In this document: positions 1 through 5,821 of the stretch, piece after piece
Layout of the letters: each line of letters begins with the position of its first letter
Numbering within the stretch: position 1 is the stretch's first letter
Origin: an uncultured Clostridia bacterium
GTDB lineage: Bacteria > Bacillota > Clostridia > TANB77 > CAG-508
Assembly: GCA_934120675.1 (NCBI GenBank)
Contig: CAKOUU010000001.1
Span: 49,329-113,328 of the forward strand
DNA: 64,000 nucleotides
Reading direction: 5' to 3'
Notes under the pieces: model-generated
What the model was told of the DNA's origin: nothing
Seen by the model: only the letters and a program-made list of their open reading frames with translations
The model's database searches: none
Program-made: the position numbers and the translations under genes

Positions 1-151
1 TACATAACTGTAGGGAAAATATACGTAATAACTTTGGAAGGAAATTATGTGGGACAACAATAAAAAAACTTTCAAAATTATGCCAAAAATATATATGGGG
101 GAATATGATTGAAGTGATATCTTCCCTACAAGATTAAAAACTATTTATAAT

Positions 152-250
152 TTACTGATTTATTTTTTTTAGAATTATGATTGCTAATATTTTAGTAACC
201 ATTTTTTTGACTATAAAAAAAATCGATATAAATAAAATTAATTTAAAAAT
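152..250 (-). CDS. Putative 32-residue hydrophobic peptide with AUU start
   Basis: I do not recognise this product. A perfect AGGAGG (258-263) is followed after 7 bases by ATT and an open frame of 32 codons ending in TAA. The peptide is mostly Ile, Leu, Phe and Lys, beginning FKLILFISIFFIVKK, so it would form a short membrane segment. A promoter-like pair lies upstream on the same strand. The only ATG is at codon 17 and has no ribosome binding site. The AGGAGG-7-ATT arrangement matches that of the VirD4-like gene at 63284. The gene is unproven: AT-rich DNA makes short hydrophobic frames common. The remaining bases of 1-469 show nothing else I can name. Confidence 0.35.
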   Translation of the reverse strand: MFKLILFISIFFIVKKMVTKILAIIILKKINQ

Positions 251-353
251 AATAAGACCTCCTAAAAAATATTTTGATTAAAATAAATTTAAATTAATTA
301 AAGTTTTTGGTAAAATTCAAAAAAACATTTTGATTAAAATCTTTTGCAAAATT

Positions 354-382
354 ATTCTACAACAGTTTTCATAAAAAGTCAA
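354..382 (-). promoter_or_regulatory. Candidate sigma-A promoter for a small ORF
   Basis: On the minus strand TTGACT and TAGAAT are separated by exactly 17 bases. Transcription would begin near 347 and run into an AGGAGG site at 258-263. No annotated gene other than the small ORF at 152-250 lies downstream. Two copies of ATTTTGATTAAAAT lie in the leader, near 272 and 328. Confidence 0.45.
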
Positions 383-469
383 CAAGAAAATTACGACAAA
401 AATCGACAAAAGTGGTTCAACACCGCTATTTAAAGCCTATTTTTATTATCTAAAATATCCATTTTAATA

Positions 470-997
470 TTAAAAAATATATTTACACACAATTACACTT
501 GTTATTATCCCAACAAAATCAGCAATTAATGCTGCCCACAAAACAAATCTTGTTTTTTTTATTCCAACACTACTTGTATATACAGCAATAGTATATACTG
601 TTGTTTCAGTAGAACCCATTATAACAGAAGCAACAAGACCTATATTAGAATCAACACCAAAATTTTTCATTATATCTGTTGCAACAGCTATTGAACTACT
701 ACCAGAAATTGGTCTTATTAGCGCTAAAGGCAATATTTCAGTTGGAAAATTTATAAAATTCAAAAATGGAGTTAAAAAATTAACTGTTAAATCTATAATT
801 CCAGAACTTCTTAAAGCCCCTATGGCAACAAATAAACCTACTAATGTAGGAAAAATATTAAAAACAACACCTATCCCCTCTTTTGCACCATCTAAAAAAA
901 TATCAAAAACTTTTTTTCTTTCTATAACACCATATAAAACAATAATAATTATCATTAACGGCATAGCAATATTAGAAAAAAACTCTATAAATTTCAT
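470..997 (-). CDS. spmB: Spore maturation protein B
   Basis: This is a polytopic membrane protein of the nucleoside-recognition (Gate) family, needed with SpmA for dehydration of the spore core in Bacillus. The 175 residues contain four or five hydrophobic segments and the conserved stretch RPISGSSSIAVATDIM, followed by IMGSTETTVYTIAVY, typical of SpmB. I placed the start at ATG 997, preceded by GGAGG at 1009-1013. An in-frame ATG at 1015 has no ribosome binding site. It lies directly downstream of spmA, as in other sporulating Firmicutes, and is probably co-transcribed with it. Sporulation-specific (sigma-E) control is expected from the family, but I did not identify the promoter. Confidence 0.9.
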   Translation of the reverse strand: MKFIEFFSNIAMPLMIIIIVLYGVIERKKVFDIFLDGAKEGIGVVFNIFPTLVGLFVAIGALRSSGIIDLTVNFLTPFLNFINFPTEILPLALIRPISGSSSIAVATDIMKNFGVDSNIGLVASVIMGSTETTVYTIAVYTSSVGIKKTRFVLWAALIADFVGIITSVIVCKYIF

Positions 998-1078
998 TTT
1001 TATACCAGCCTCCATAAATCCAAAATCTTATTTTTAATAATTTATTTACAACAATTCTTTTATTTAGAGATTACAATA

Positions 1079-1658
1079 TTATTTTCCCATTTTTATAAAA
1101 ATTTTTGTTGCAGTAATTCCAGCAATTGCAGCACAAATAGTTGCTATCCAAACAGGGACTATTATAGCTGTAGGATTTATTGATCCCATAGAATTTCTTA
1201 TAGCAATAACAGTAGTTGGTATAATTTGTATTGAAGCAGTATTTAATACAATAAATGTAGCCATTTCATTTGTCAAAATTTTCTTATCGCTATTTTTCTC
1301 TTGCATGGATTTCATTGCTTTTATTCCGCAACGGTGTAGCAGCATTCCCCAATCCCAAAATATTTGCAACCATATTCATAGAAATTTCTTCGTAAACATT
1401 AGAATCATTTTTTATATTTGGAAATAATAATTTCATAATCGGCTTTAAAAAATTTGTAATTTTTTTCATTACAGATGTTTTGCTTGCAATTTGCATTATT
1501 CCATTCCACAAACACATTGTCCCCAATAAAGTAATACACAAGCTGACTGCTAGTTCAGTACTTTCAAATATTGAACTATTTAATTCTTTAATATTTCCTG
1601 ATAAAATAGCAAAAATAACAGATACTATAATAAACGCAGGCCATAATATATTCAACAT
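1079..1658 (-). CDS. spmA: Spore maturation protein A, requires a +1 frameshift
   Basis: SpmA is the membrane partner of SpmB in spore core dehydration. Two overlapping frames together give a 192-residue protein with the normal SpmA order: N-terminal hydrophobic segments, NMVANILGLGNAATPL, then GIKAMKSMQ, then the C-terminal hydrophobic part. The frames join at minus-strand TTG CGG AAT (CGG codon at 1326-1328). Skipping one base reads TTG, C, GGA, ATA and restores the family motif ATPxGxKAM. In the zero frame the protein would stop 12 codons later. The start is ATG 1658, with AGGTGA at 1664-1669. GTG 1667 is a weaker alternative. The join is either a real mutation, an assembly error, or decoding at CGG, as in three other genes of this window. 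Confidence 0.82.
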
Positions 1659-1717
1659 AAAAATCACCTAATCAATTTTATTATTAAATTAAAATATTTA
1701 TTACTTTTTACTTTTTT

Positions 1718-1780
1718 GTCGCTTTTTAATTGACCTCCTACACGATTTATGTTATATTAATGTAAAAGAACAAAAGCGAC
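1718..1780. repeat. Inverted repeat GTCGCTTTT/AAAAGCGAC around a promoter
   Basis: A perfect 9-base inverted repeat (1718-1726 and 1772-1780) flanks the plus-strand promoter-like pair at 1730-1758. Its two arms are 45 bases apart. This could be a looped operator or an element end. The surrounding gap 1659-1944 holds no other gene that I can support. Confidence 0.4.
1730..1758 (+). promoter_or_regulatory. Candidate promoter upstream of abrB
   Basis: TTGACC and TATATT are spaced by 17 bases. The transcript would begin near 1766, about 180 bases upstream of abrB. A second TATAAT at 1896-1901 lies closer to the gene but lacks a convincing -35 hexamer. AbrB commonly represses its own gene, so this leader may be regulatory; that is inference. 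Confidence 0.4.
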
Positions 1781-1944
1781 ATTAATGACATTTAAAATAT
1801 TAAATTCATTTAAGAAATAAGCTTAGTTTATGTATAAAATTTACCTTTGCAAATTTTAAACAAAATGTTTTTATTATAAAAAGTTAAAACTTTACTATAA
1901 TATAACCATGGGAATTGTAAAAAGTAACATTAAGGAGGGTTAAC

Positions 1945-2199
1945 ATGAAAGCTACTGGAATTATAAGAAGAGTTGATGAATTAGGAAGAGTTGTTATTCC
2001 TATTGAAATTAGAAATCAATTTAATATTGTCGAAAAAGATCCAATTGAAATCTATGTAAACGATTCTTCAATCATATTAAAAAAATATGAACCAAATTGT
2101 ATTTTTTGCGGAACTACAGAAGATTTAGTAGAATATAAAGATAAATTAGTTTGTAAAAATTGTTCTAAAGAACTAAATATTTTACATGAAAAAGAATAA
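1945..2199 (+). CDS. abrB: AbrB-family transition-state regulator with zinc-ribbon tail
   Basis: This is an 84-residue DNA-binding regulator. Residues 1-48 form the swapped-hairpin AbrB/SpoVT domain (ATGIIRRVDELGRVVIPIEI). The tail has two CxxC pairs (Cys52, Cys55, Cys70, Cys73) and probably binds zinc, as in clostridial AbrB proteins. AbrB represses stationary-phase and sporulation genes during growth in Bacillus and Clostridium. The start ATG is preceded by AAGGAGGG at a good distance. The neighbourhood abrB-rsmI-yabB matches the Bacillus arrangement, which supports AbrB over SpoVT. A terminator follows. Confidence 0.9.
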   Translation: MKATGIIRRVDELGRVVIPIEIRNQFNIVEKDPIEIYVNDSSIILKKYEPNCIFCGTTEDLVEYKDKLVCKNCSKELNILHEKE

Positions 2200-2204
2200 A
2201 TAGA

Positions 2205-2250
2205 AAAAGATGTGTCAAAAGTCTTATCAACTTTTAATACATCTTTTTTT
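2205..2250 (+). terminator. Intrinsic terminator after abrB
   Basis: AGATGT (2208-2213) pairs with ACATCT (2239-2244), and an inner AAAAG pairs with CTTTT. A run of eight T follows. The preceding A-run means it may also stop rsmI transcripts arriving from the other side. Confidence 0.7.
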
Positions 2251-2276
2251 ATTTATAAACAAAAATAAAATATTAA

Positions 2277-3101
2277 TTAAATAAATTTTTGATATACATC
2301 ATTTTTATTCATATTTCTATCTTTAGCAATCTTTTTTATAATATCTTTTTTACTAAAACCTTGATTTTCATAAATTTTATAATGTTCCTCCATAGTAAGA
2401 TTATTTAAAGAATTTTCCTCTTCTATTTCATTATTTCCTTCTATTATTAAAACAATCTCCCCTTTTAAATTTGCAGATTTTTGCAATATTTCATCTATAT
2501 TTCCCCTAATAAATTCTTCATGTATTTTTGTTATTTCTCTAGCTAAAGTAATATTTCTATTTTTTGATAATATTTTTTGTAAATCTTTTAAAGTTGTATC
2601 TAATTTATGTGGAGCTTCATAAATTATTATAGTTTTATTAGATTTTTCAATCTCTTCTAATTTCTTTTTTCTTAATTTTTTATTTAATGGCAAAAAACCT
2701 AAAAAAGTAAATTCTTTTGTATCAATCCCTGAACAAATTAAAGAGTTTATCATTGCACAAGCTCCTGGAATTGGAACAATATTTATTCCCAATTCTATGC
2801 ATTTTTTTATAATTTCTTCCCCCGGATCACATATACCTGGTGTTCCAGCATCTGATACTAAAGCTATATTTTGCCCTTCTTGCAATTTTTCAATTAATAC
2901 ATCTGATTTTGTTTCTTCATTGTGTCTATGATAACTTATCATTGGTTTTGATATCTCCAAATGATTTAATAATTTTAATGTATGTCTTGTGTCTTCTGCT
3001 GCTATCAAATCTGCATCTTTCAACGTTTTTATTGCTCTTAATGTTATATCTTCCAAATTTCCTATTGGTGTTGCTACTATATATAAAGTTCCTTTTTCCA
3101 T
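2277..3101 (-). CDS. rsmI: 16S rRNA (cytidine1402-2'-O)-methyltransferase
   Basis: RsmI methylates the ribose of C1402 in the decoding centre of 16S rRNA, using S-adenosylmethionine. The 274 residues match the family in length. N-terminal GTLYIVATPIGNLEDIT and AAEDTRHTLKLL are hallmark motifs of the tetrapyrrole-methylase fold, and VSDAGTPGICDPG lies near residue 85. A C-terminal extension from about 225 carries a small helical domain. The start ATG 3101 follows AAAGGA by 7 bases. It lies downstream of the yabB methyltransferase gene on the same strand, with which it is probably co-transcribed. Confidence 0.93.
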   Translation of the reverse strand: MEKGTLYIVATPIGNLEDITLRAIKTLKDADLIAAEDTRHTLKLLNHLEISKPMISYHRHNEETKSDVLIEKLQEGQNIALVSDAGTPGICDPGEEIIKKCIELGINIVPIPGACAMINSLICSGIDTKEFTFLGFLPLNKKLRKKKLEEIEKSNKTIIIYEAPHKLDTTLKDLQKILSKNRNITLAREITKIHEEFIRGNIDEILQKSANLKGEIVLIIEGNNEIEEENSLNNLTMEEHYKIYENQGFSKKDIIKKIAKDRNMNKNDVYQKFI

Positions 3102-3162
3102 TATTTTTTCCTTTCTTTTATTATTTCTTTTATTTAAATTATTTATTTATTTATTTATTTTT

Positions 3163-3912
3163 TTATTTATTTTTTTTATTATATATTTTATAAATTTCCT
3201 CTGTATAATTTCCATCTTTTTTATAAATATATAAATCTTCCTTAACTTTCAAAAAAGGCTTTGCATTTTTTACACCTTTAATTAGCACCAATTTAGGTGA
3301 TTCATTTATATGTGAACATACAAATCTTATTTCTTTTGGTTCAATTTTATATTGTCTCATATGTGAAATAATATCAACCAATCTTTCCGGCCTGTGAACC
3401 ATATAAAATTCTCCTTTATCTTTTAACAATTTATTAGATACTTTTATATAATCTTCTAACTTTGCTAATACCTCATGTCTTGAAATTAATTTTTTTTCTT
3501 CTTCGTTTACTATTCCTGTATTTTCTTTTTTATATGGTGGATTTGTAACTATAACATCAAAAGAATTTTTTTCATATATTTTATCCAAATTAATAATATT
3601 TTCATTTATTATTTCAAATTTATTTTCTAAATTATTTAATTTTGAACTTCTTTTTGCCATATCTGCGACTTCTTTTTGAACCTCTACCCCTATAATTTTT
3701 TCTAAATTTGTTTTTCCACATAATAAAATTGATATTATTCCTGTACCTGTTCCTAAATCTAATACTTTTGCATTTTTCTTTATATTTTTTGAAAAGTCTG
3801 ATAACAATACTGCATCAATTCCAAAACAAAAGCCTTTTGTATTTTGTATTATTTTTAAACCTTTAAATTCCAAGTCATCTATTCTTTCATTCTCTTTTAA
3901 TTCTATTTCCAT
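3163..3912 (-). CDS. yabB: tRNA1(Val) A37 N6-methyltransferase family (YabB/TrmN6)
   Basis: This is a 249-residue SAM-dependent methyltransferase. Motif I is VLDLGTGTGIISILL (about residues 49-63), and NPPYKKENTG (about 124-133) is the NPPY motif of N6-adenine methylases. The family in enteric bacteria methylates A37 of tRNA-Val; Bacillus yabB is the counterpart and also neighbours rsmI and abrB. The target here is inferred. The C terminus is Lys/Asn-rich (YKIYNKKNK) and is encoded within a TTTATTT microsatellite (about 3130-3180) that continues into the spacer before rsmI. No yazA gene is found between the two genes. Confidence 0.85.
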   Translation of the reverse strand: MEIELKENERIDDLEFKGLKIIQNTKGFCFGIDAVLLSDFSKNIKKNAKVLDLGTGTGIISILLCGKTNLEKIIGVEVQKEVADMAKRSSKLNNLENKFEIINENIINLDKIYEKNSFDVIVTNPPYKKENTGIVNEEEKKLISRHEVLAKLEDYIKVSNKLLKDKGEFYMVHRPERLVDIISHMRQYKIEPKEIRFVCSHINESPKLVLIKGVKNAKPFLKVKEDLYIYKKDGNYTEEIYKIYNKKNK

Positions 3913-4022
3913 ATTTTTCTCTTTCTTTTTTATTTTATATTAAAATGTTACAACAATTTTAGATAAAAAACAAGTATTTATTATAATTTAATTTTTACAA
4001 ATTAGTATATATTTATTTACTA

Positions 4023-4051
4023 TTGACAATAAATAAATTTTATATTAATAT
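4023..4051 (+). promoter_or_regulatory. Promoter of micropeptide gene A
   Basis: TTGACA (4023-4028), 17 bases, TAATAT (4046-4051). The transcript would start near 4058, giving a leader of about 35 bases before the start codon. Confidence 0.7.
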
Positions 4052-4092
4052 TAAATCGCCGACTTGCTTAGTGACAGGAAGGAGGTTATCTT

Positions 4093-4161
4093 TTGAAACC
4101 ATTCACAAAATTGCTAGCATTATATATAGTTTACTTAATTGTAAAACATTTTGATGATTAG
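4093..4161 (+). CDS. Hydrophobic micropeptide A (22 aa), candidate type I toxin
   Basis: A strong AAGGAGG (4079-4085) is followed after 7 bases by TTG and a 22-codon frame ending in TAG. The core LLALYIVYLIVKHFDD is a single membrane segment with a charged tail. Micropeptide C (5473-5541) shares the positions LL..L.LY..YLIVK....D and the same surroundings, although their DNA differs, so the peptide appears to be selected. It has its own consensus promoter, a terminator directly after it, and a convergent promoter beyond the terminator. The layout matches type I toxin-antitoxin loci. Toxicity is inferred and no homologue is known to me. Confidence 0.65.
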   Translation: MKPFTKLLALYIVYLIVKHFDD

Positions 4162-4164
4162 CAT

Positions 4165-4206
4165 AAAAAAAGACTAGGATTTGTTTAGCGACACCTAGTC
4201 TTTTTT
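4165..4206. terminator. Bidirectional terminator, locus A
   Basis: AGACTAGG (4171-4178) pairs with CCTAGTCT (4194-4201), with an A-run before and a T-run after, so it can stop RNA from both strands. The same stem is reused at 4648-4689 and 5549-5592. Confidence 0.85.
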
Positions 4207-4238
4207 AATTATCTTTGAAACCATTTATTGCAATTGCT
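4165..4238 (-). ncRNA. Candidate antisense RNA A
   Basis: A consensus minus-strand promoter (4245-4273) would start an RNA near 4238 that ends at the shared terminator, giving about 70-75 nucleotides. Its 5' half is complementary to the start region of micropeptide A through the direct repeats. No reading frame is evident. The role as antitoxin is inferred from layout. Confidence 0.6.
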
Positions 4239-4244
4239 AAATAC

Positions 4245-4273
4245 ATATTAGCACATAATTTATTATATGTCAA
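4245..4273 (-). promoter_or_regulatory. Promoter of antisense RNA A
   Basis: Minus strand: TTGACA (4273-4268), 17 bases, TAATAT (4250-4245). It is nearly identical in sequence to the promoters at 4729-4757 and 5633-5661. Confidence 0.75.
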
Positions 4274-4368
4274 ATTTTTCAACTTATTCATCCAAATACA
4301 TATTCACCATTTTTCCATTTATTTAATAATATAGTATAAATATTTTAATAAAAGAAAGAAGTGTTTCT

Positions 4369-4659
4369 ATGCCAACTTTATATAGATGTGAAAAAAAAAA
4401 TAATAATACTTGCAAATGCCGTCTGCCTCCTCCTCCACACAAAATTTTAGCACCACCGCCATCACCTCCTCCAAAACCACCACCAAAAAAGCCATCTCCC
4501 CTTAAAAAGAAAAAACTTAATTTTAAAACTTGCAAAAAAAATACAATTAATTCTTTAAATGAAGTTGAACATTTTTTAAATGATTTTCAAGGTTTTTGGG
4601 ATTATGTTAAATTATATAAAAATGTTTCAAATATTTTTAATAGAAAAAGAAAAGACTAG
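4369..4659 (+). CDS. Proline/lysine-rich small protein in locus B
   Basis: I do not recognise this 96-residue ORF. It begins MPTLYRCEKK, has a low-complexity Pro/Lys block (about residues 19-46) with scattered Cys, and ends in a helical-looking charged tail (NEVEHFLNDFQGFWDYVKLYKNV). The ribosome binding site (GAAAGAAG) is weak. The stop codon lies inside the 5' arm of the locus B terminator. It takes the place that a micropeptide gene has in loci A and C, facing a promoter nearly identical to those of antisense RNAs A and C. It could be an unrelated sense partner or a chance frame in a decayed locus. Confidence 0.45.
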   Translation: MPTLYRCEKKNNNTCKCRLPPPPHKILAPPPSPPPKPPPKKPSPLKKKKLNFKTCKKNTINSLNEVEHFLNDFQGFWDYVKLYKNVSNIFNRKRKD

Positions 4660-4689
4660 GATTGCTTTGGTAGGCTCCTAGTCTTTTTT
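4648..4689. terminator. Bidirectional terminator, locus B
   Basis: AAAGACTAGGA (4651-4661) pairs with TCCTAGTCTTT (4676-4686), with an A-run before and a T-run after. The stem is the same as in loci A and C, with a different loop. Confidence 0.8.
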
Positions 4690-4722
4690 GTTATTTTTTT
4701 GCACGATTATTTTTTAATTGCT
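4648..4722 (-). ncRNA. Candidate antisense RNA B
   Basis: This RNA is predicted from the promoter at 4729-4757 and the terminator of locus B. Its promoter-proximal sequence resembles antisense RNA A, sharing ATTGCTAAAT and TATGTCAAATTTTT on the plus strand. I found no matching target repeat in the facing ORF, so its target may be absent or may be another locus. Confidence 0.45.
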
Positions 4723-4728
4723 AAATAT

Positions 4729-4757
4729 ATATTAACACATACTTTACCATATGTCAA
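4729..4757 (-). promoter_or_regulatory. Promoter of antisense RNA B
   Basis: Minus strand: TTGACA (4757-4752), 17 bases, TAATAT (4734-4729). Confidence 0.7.
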
Positions 4758-4767
4758 ATTTTTAAAA

Positions 4768-5307
4768 CTATTTTCTCACATAAAACTCCTCAAAATCACT
4801 AGATGCCTGACCATTAACCAAGAATTTAACCTTATTAACCTCATTTAACTCAGTAACAGTATTAACAATTGAATAAATTAAATTATTTTTAAGCATACTA
4901 TCATCTTTATTATAATTCAAAATCTCAGAAGAAAAATCCAAAGTTAAACATTCTTTATCTAATGAAACATTTAAAAGTTTAGTATTTTCAGGAATAACAA
5001 CTTTCAATTTATCATTTTTAGGACCAGAAATTAAAAGCTCAACCAAAGTATTATAAGGTGATTTTATTAAATCTTTTACATTTACAAGTCTTGCTTCTGG
5101 TTTTAAAAGCCCTGTTTCTTTATCTGCAAAATATAAGCTTACAATTGTTTCCCTTGACTGATCATCCGATATTTCTTCCTGTGGTATATATTCACGTTGA
5201 ATTTCATTATTTTTCTTTTGTTTGACAATTTTAATTGCGAAATATCCTATAACTACAATTAAAATTACTGAAATTATAAATAAAATTAAAATCCTTTTAT
5301 TTTTCAT
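4768..5307 (-). CDS. GerMN-domain protein (sporulation/germination)
   Basis: This is a membrane-anchored extracytoplasmic protein of 179 residues. After a short Lys/Arg-rich start, one hydrophobic segment (about residues 6-27, ILILFIISVILIVVIGYFAI) acts as signal anchor. Residues from about 50 form a GerMN domain (ETIVSLYFADKE, VELLISGPKNDKL and LDFSSEI are typical). The family includes GerM, which is needed for spore assembly and germination in Bacillus. The start is ATG 5307, preceded by GGGAGG; a longer frame from 5361 has no ribosome binding site. It sits between micro-loci B and C with no operon partner. Confidence 0.8.
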   Translation of the reverse strand: MKNKRILILFIISVILIVVIGYFAIKIVKQKKNNEIQREYIPQEEISDDQSRETIVSLYFADKETGLLKPEARLVNVKDLIKSPYNTLVELLISGPKNDKLKVVIPENTKLLNVSLDKECLTLDFSSEILNYNKDDSMLKNNLIYSIVNTVTELNEVNKVKFLVNGQASSDFEEFYVRK

Positions 5308-5401
5308 AGCGTCCTCCCTATTTTTAATATTTATACTTAATACTATTATTTGTTTGTCCAAAATATACTAAAAATTTTTAAGCTAAATATTTATTATATA
5401 G

Positions 5402-5430
5402 TTGACTTTTACAAATAAATATTATACTAT
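5402..5430 (+). promoter_or_regulatory. Candidate promoter of micropeptide gene C
   Basis: TTGACT (5402-5407) lies 15 bases before TATACT (5423-5428), or 17 bases before TACTAT (5425-5430). It is weaker than the promoter of locus A. Confidence 0.5.
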
Positions 5431-5472
5431 ATTCATACCGACTTACTCTAGTGGGTAGGAAGGAGGTACTAA

Positions 5473-5541
5473 GTGAAAGAACTACTAAAAGTGTTGAAAC
5501 TTTATTTAATTTACTTAATTGTAAAGAACTTAAAGGATTAG
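5473..5541 (+). CDS. Hydrophobic micropeptide C (22 aa), candidate type I toxin
   Basis: AAGGAGG (5460-5466) is followed after 6 bases by GTG and 22 codons ending in TAG. The peptide core is LLKVLKLYLIYLIVKNLKD. It has the same length and the same hydrophobic YLIVK core as micropeptide A, and is preceded by a similar leader (CCGACTTACT here, CCGACTTGCT in A). The gene is followed by a bidirectional terminator and a convergent consensus promoter. Single-span peptides of this size are typical of membrane-damaging type I toxins. The function is inferred. Confidence 0.65.
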   Translation: MKELLKVLKLYLIYLIVKNLKD

Positions 5542-5548
5542 ACAAAAG

Positions 5549-5592
5549 AAAAAGACTAGGAAAAGTTTTCAGAGACTTCCTAGTCTTTTTTT
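5549..5592. terminator. Bidirectional terminator, locus C
   Basis: AAAGACTAGGAA (5551-5562) pairs with TTCCTAGTCTTT (5577-5588), flanked by A-run and T-run. Confidence 0.85.
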
Positions 5593-5626
5593 GATACTTC
5601 GTTTCAGAACTACTTTTTTGACGTCT
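5549..5626 (-). ncRNA. Candidate antisense RNA C
   Basis: Predicted from a perfect minus-strand promoter and the shared terminator, giving about 75 nucleotides. It is complementary to the mRNA of micropeptide C through the terminator stem and the direct repeat around the start codon. Confidence 0.6.
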
Positions 5627-5632
5627 GAATAT

Positions 5633-5661
5633 ATTATAACTCATATTTTATTATATGTCAA
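5633..5661 (-). promoter_or_regulatory. Promoter of antisense RNA C
   Basis: Minus strand: TTGACA (5661-5656), 17 bases, TATAAT (5638-5633), a perfect sigma-A consensus. Confidence 0.8.
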
Positions 5662-5697
5662 ATAAAATTTTTTAGTCCTATTTCCATTTTTTTACAT

Positions 5698-5726
5698 TTG
5701 ACAAATGGTCATTTTCCGTATAAAAT
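5698..5726 (+). promoter_or_regulatory. Promoter of the activase-like gene
   Basis: TTGACA (5698-5703), 17 bases, TAAAAT (5721-5726). The leader to the gene at 5822 is about 90 bases. I saw no riboswitch-like structure in it. Confidence 0.65.
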
Positions 5727-5821
5727 TAGGGTGTATAAATTATTTAAAAAACCTCATAGCCCTAACAAAAAACAGTAATTTATACATGGGATGTTTAAAC
5801 GAGCGAGAGGAGAAATGAATT

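Larger units (their letters stand above)
4086..4239. repeat. Direct repeats linking the micropeptide A start region and the antisense RNA
   Basis: The 31 bases at 4086-4116, covering the start codon region, recur at 4209-4239 beyond the terminator; both contain TGAAACCATT and ATTGCTA. Because the second copy is transcribed from the opposite strand, the antisense RNA would be complementary to the translation start of the peptide mRNA. The pAD1 par locus uses direct repeats in the same way. Confidence 0.75.
5467..5614. repeat. Direct repeats in locus C
   Basis: The 20 bases at 5467-5486, spanning the GTG start, recur at 5595-5614 with 15 of 20 identical, including AGAACTACT. The second copy lies in the antisense transcript, giving complementarity to the translation start. 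Confidence 0.65.

Noticed and set aside
4323..4535. Gly-rich open frame on the minus strand
   Set aside because: It is the complement of the Pro-rich ORF; no ribosome binding site.
5378..5644. 88-codon open frame on the minus strand across locus C
   Set aside because: It begins between the antisense promoter hexamers, has no ribosome binding site, and runs through the terminator.
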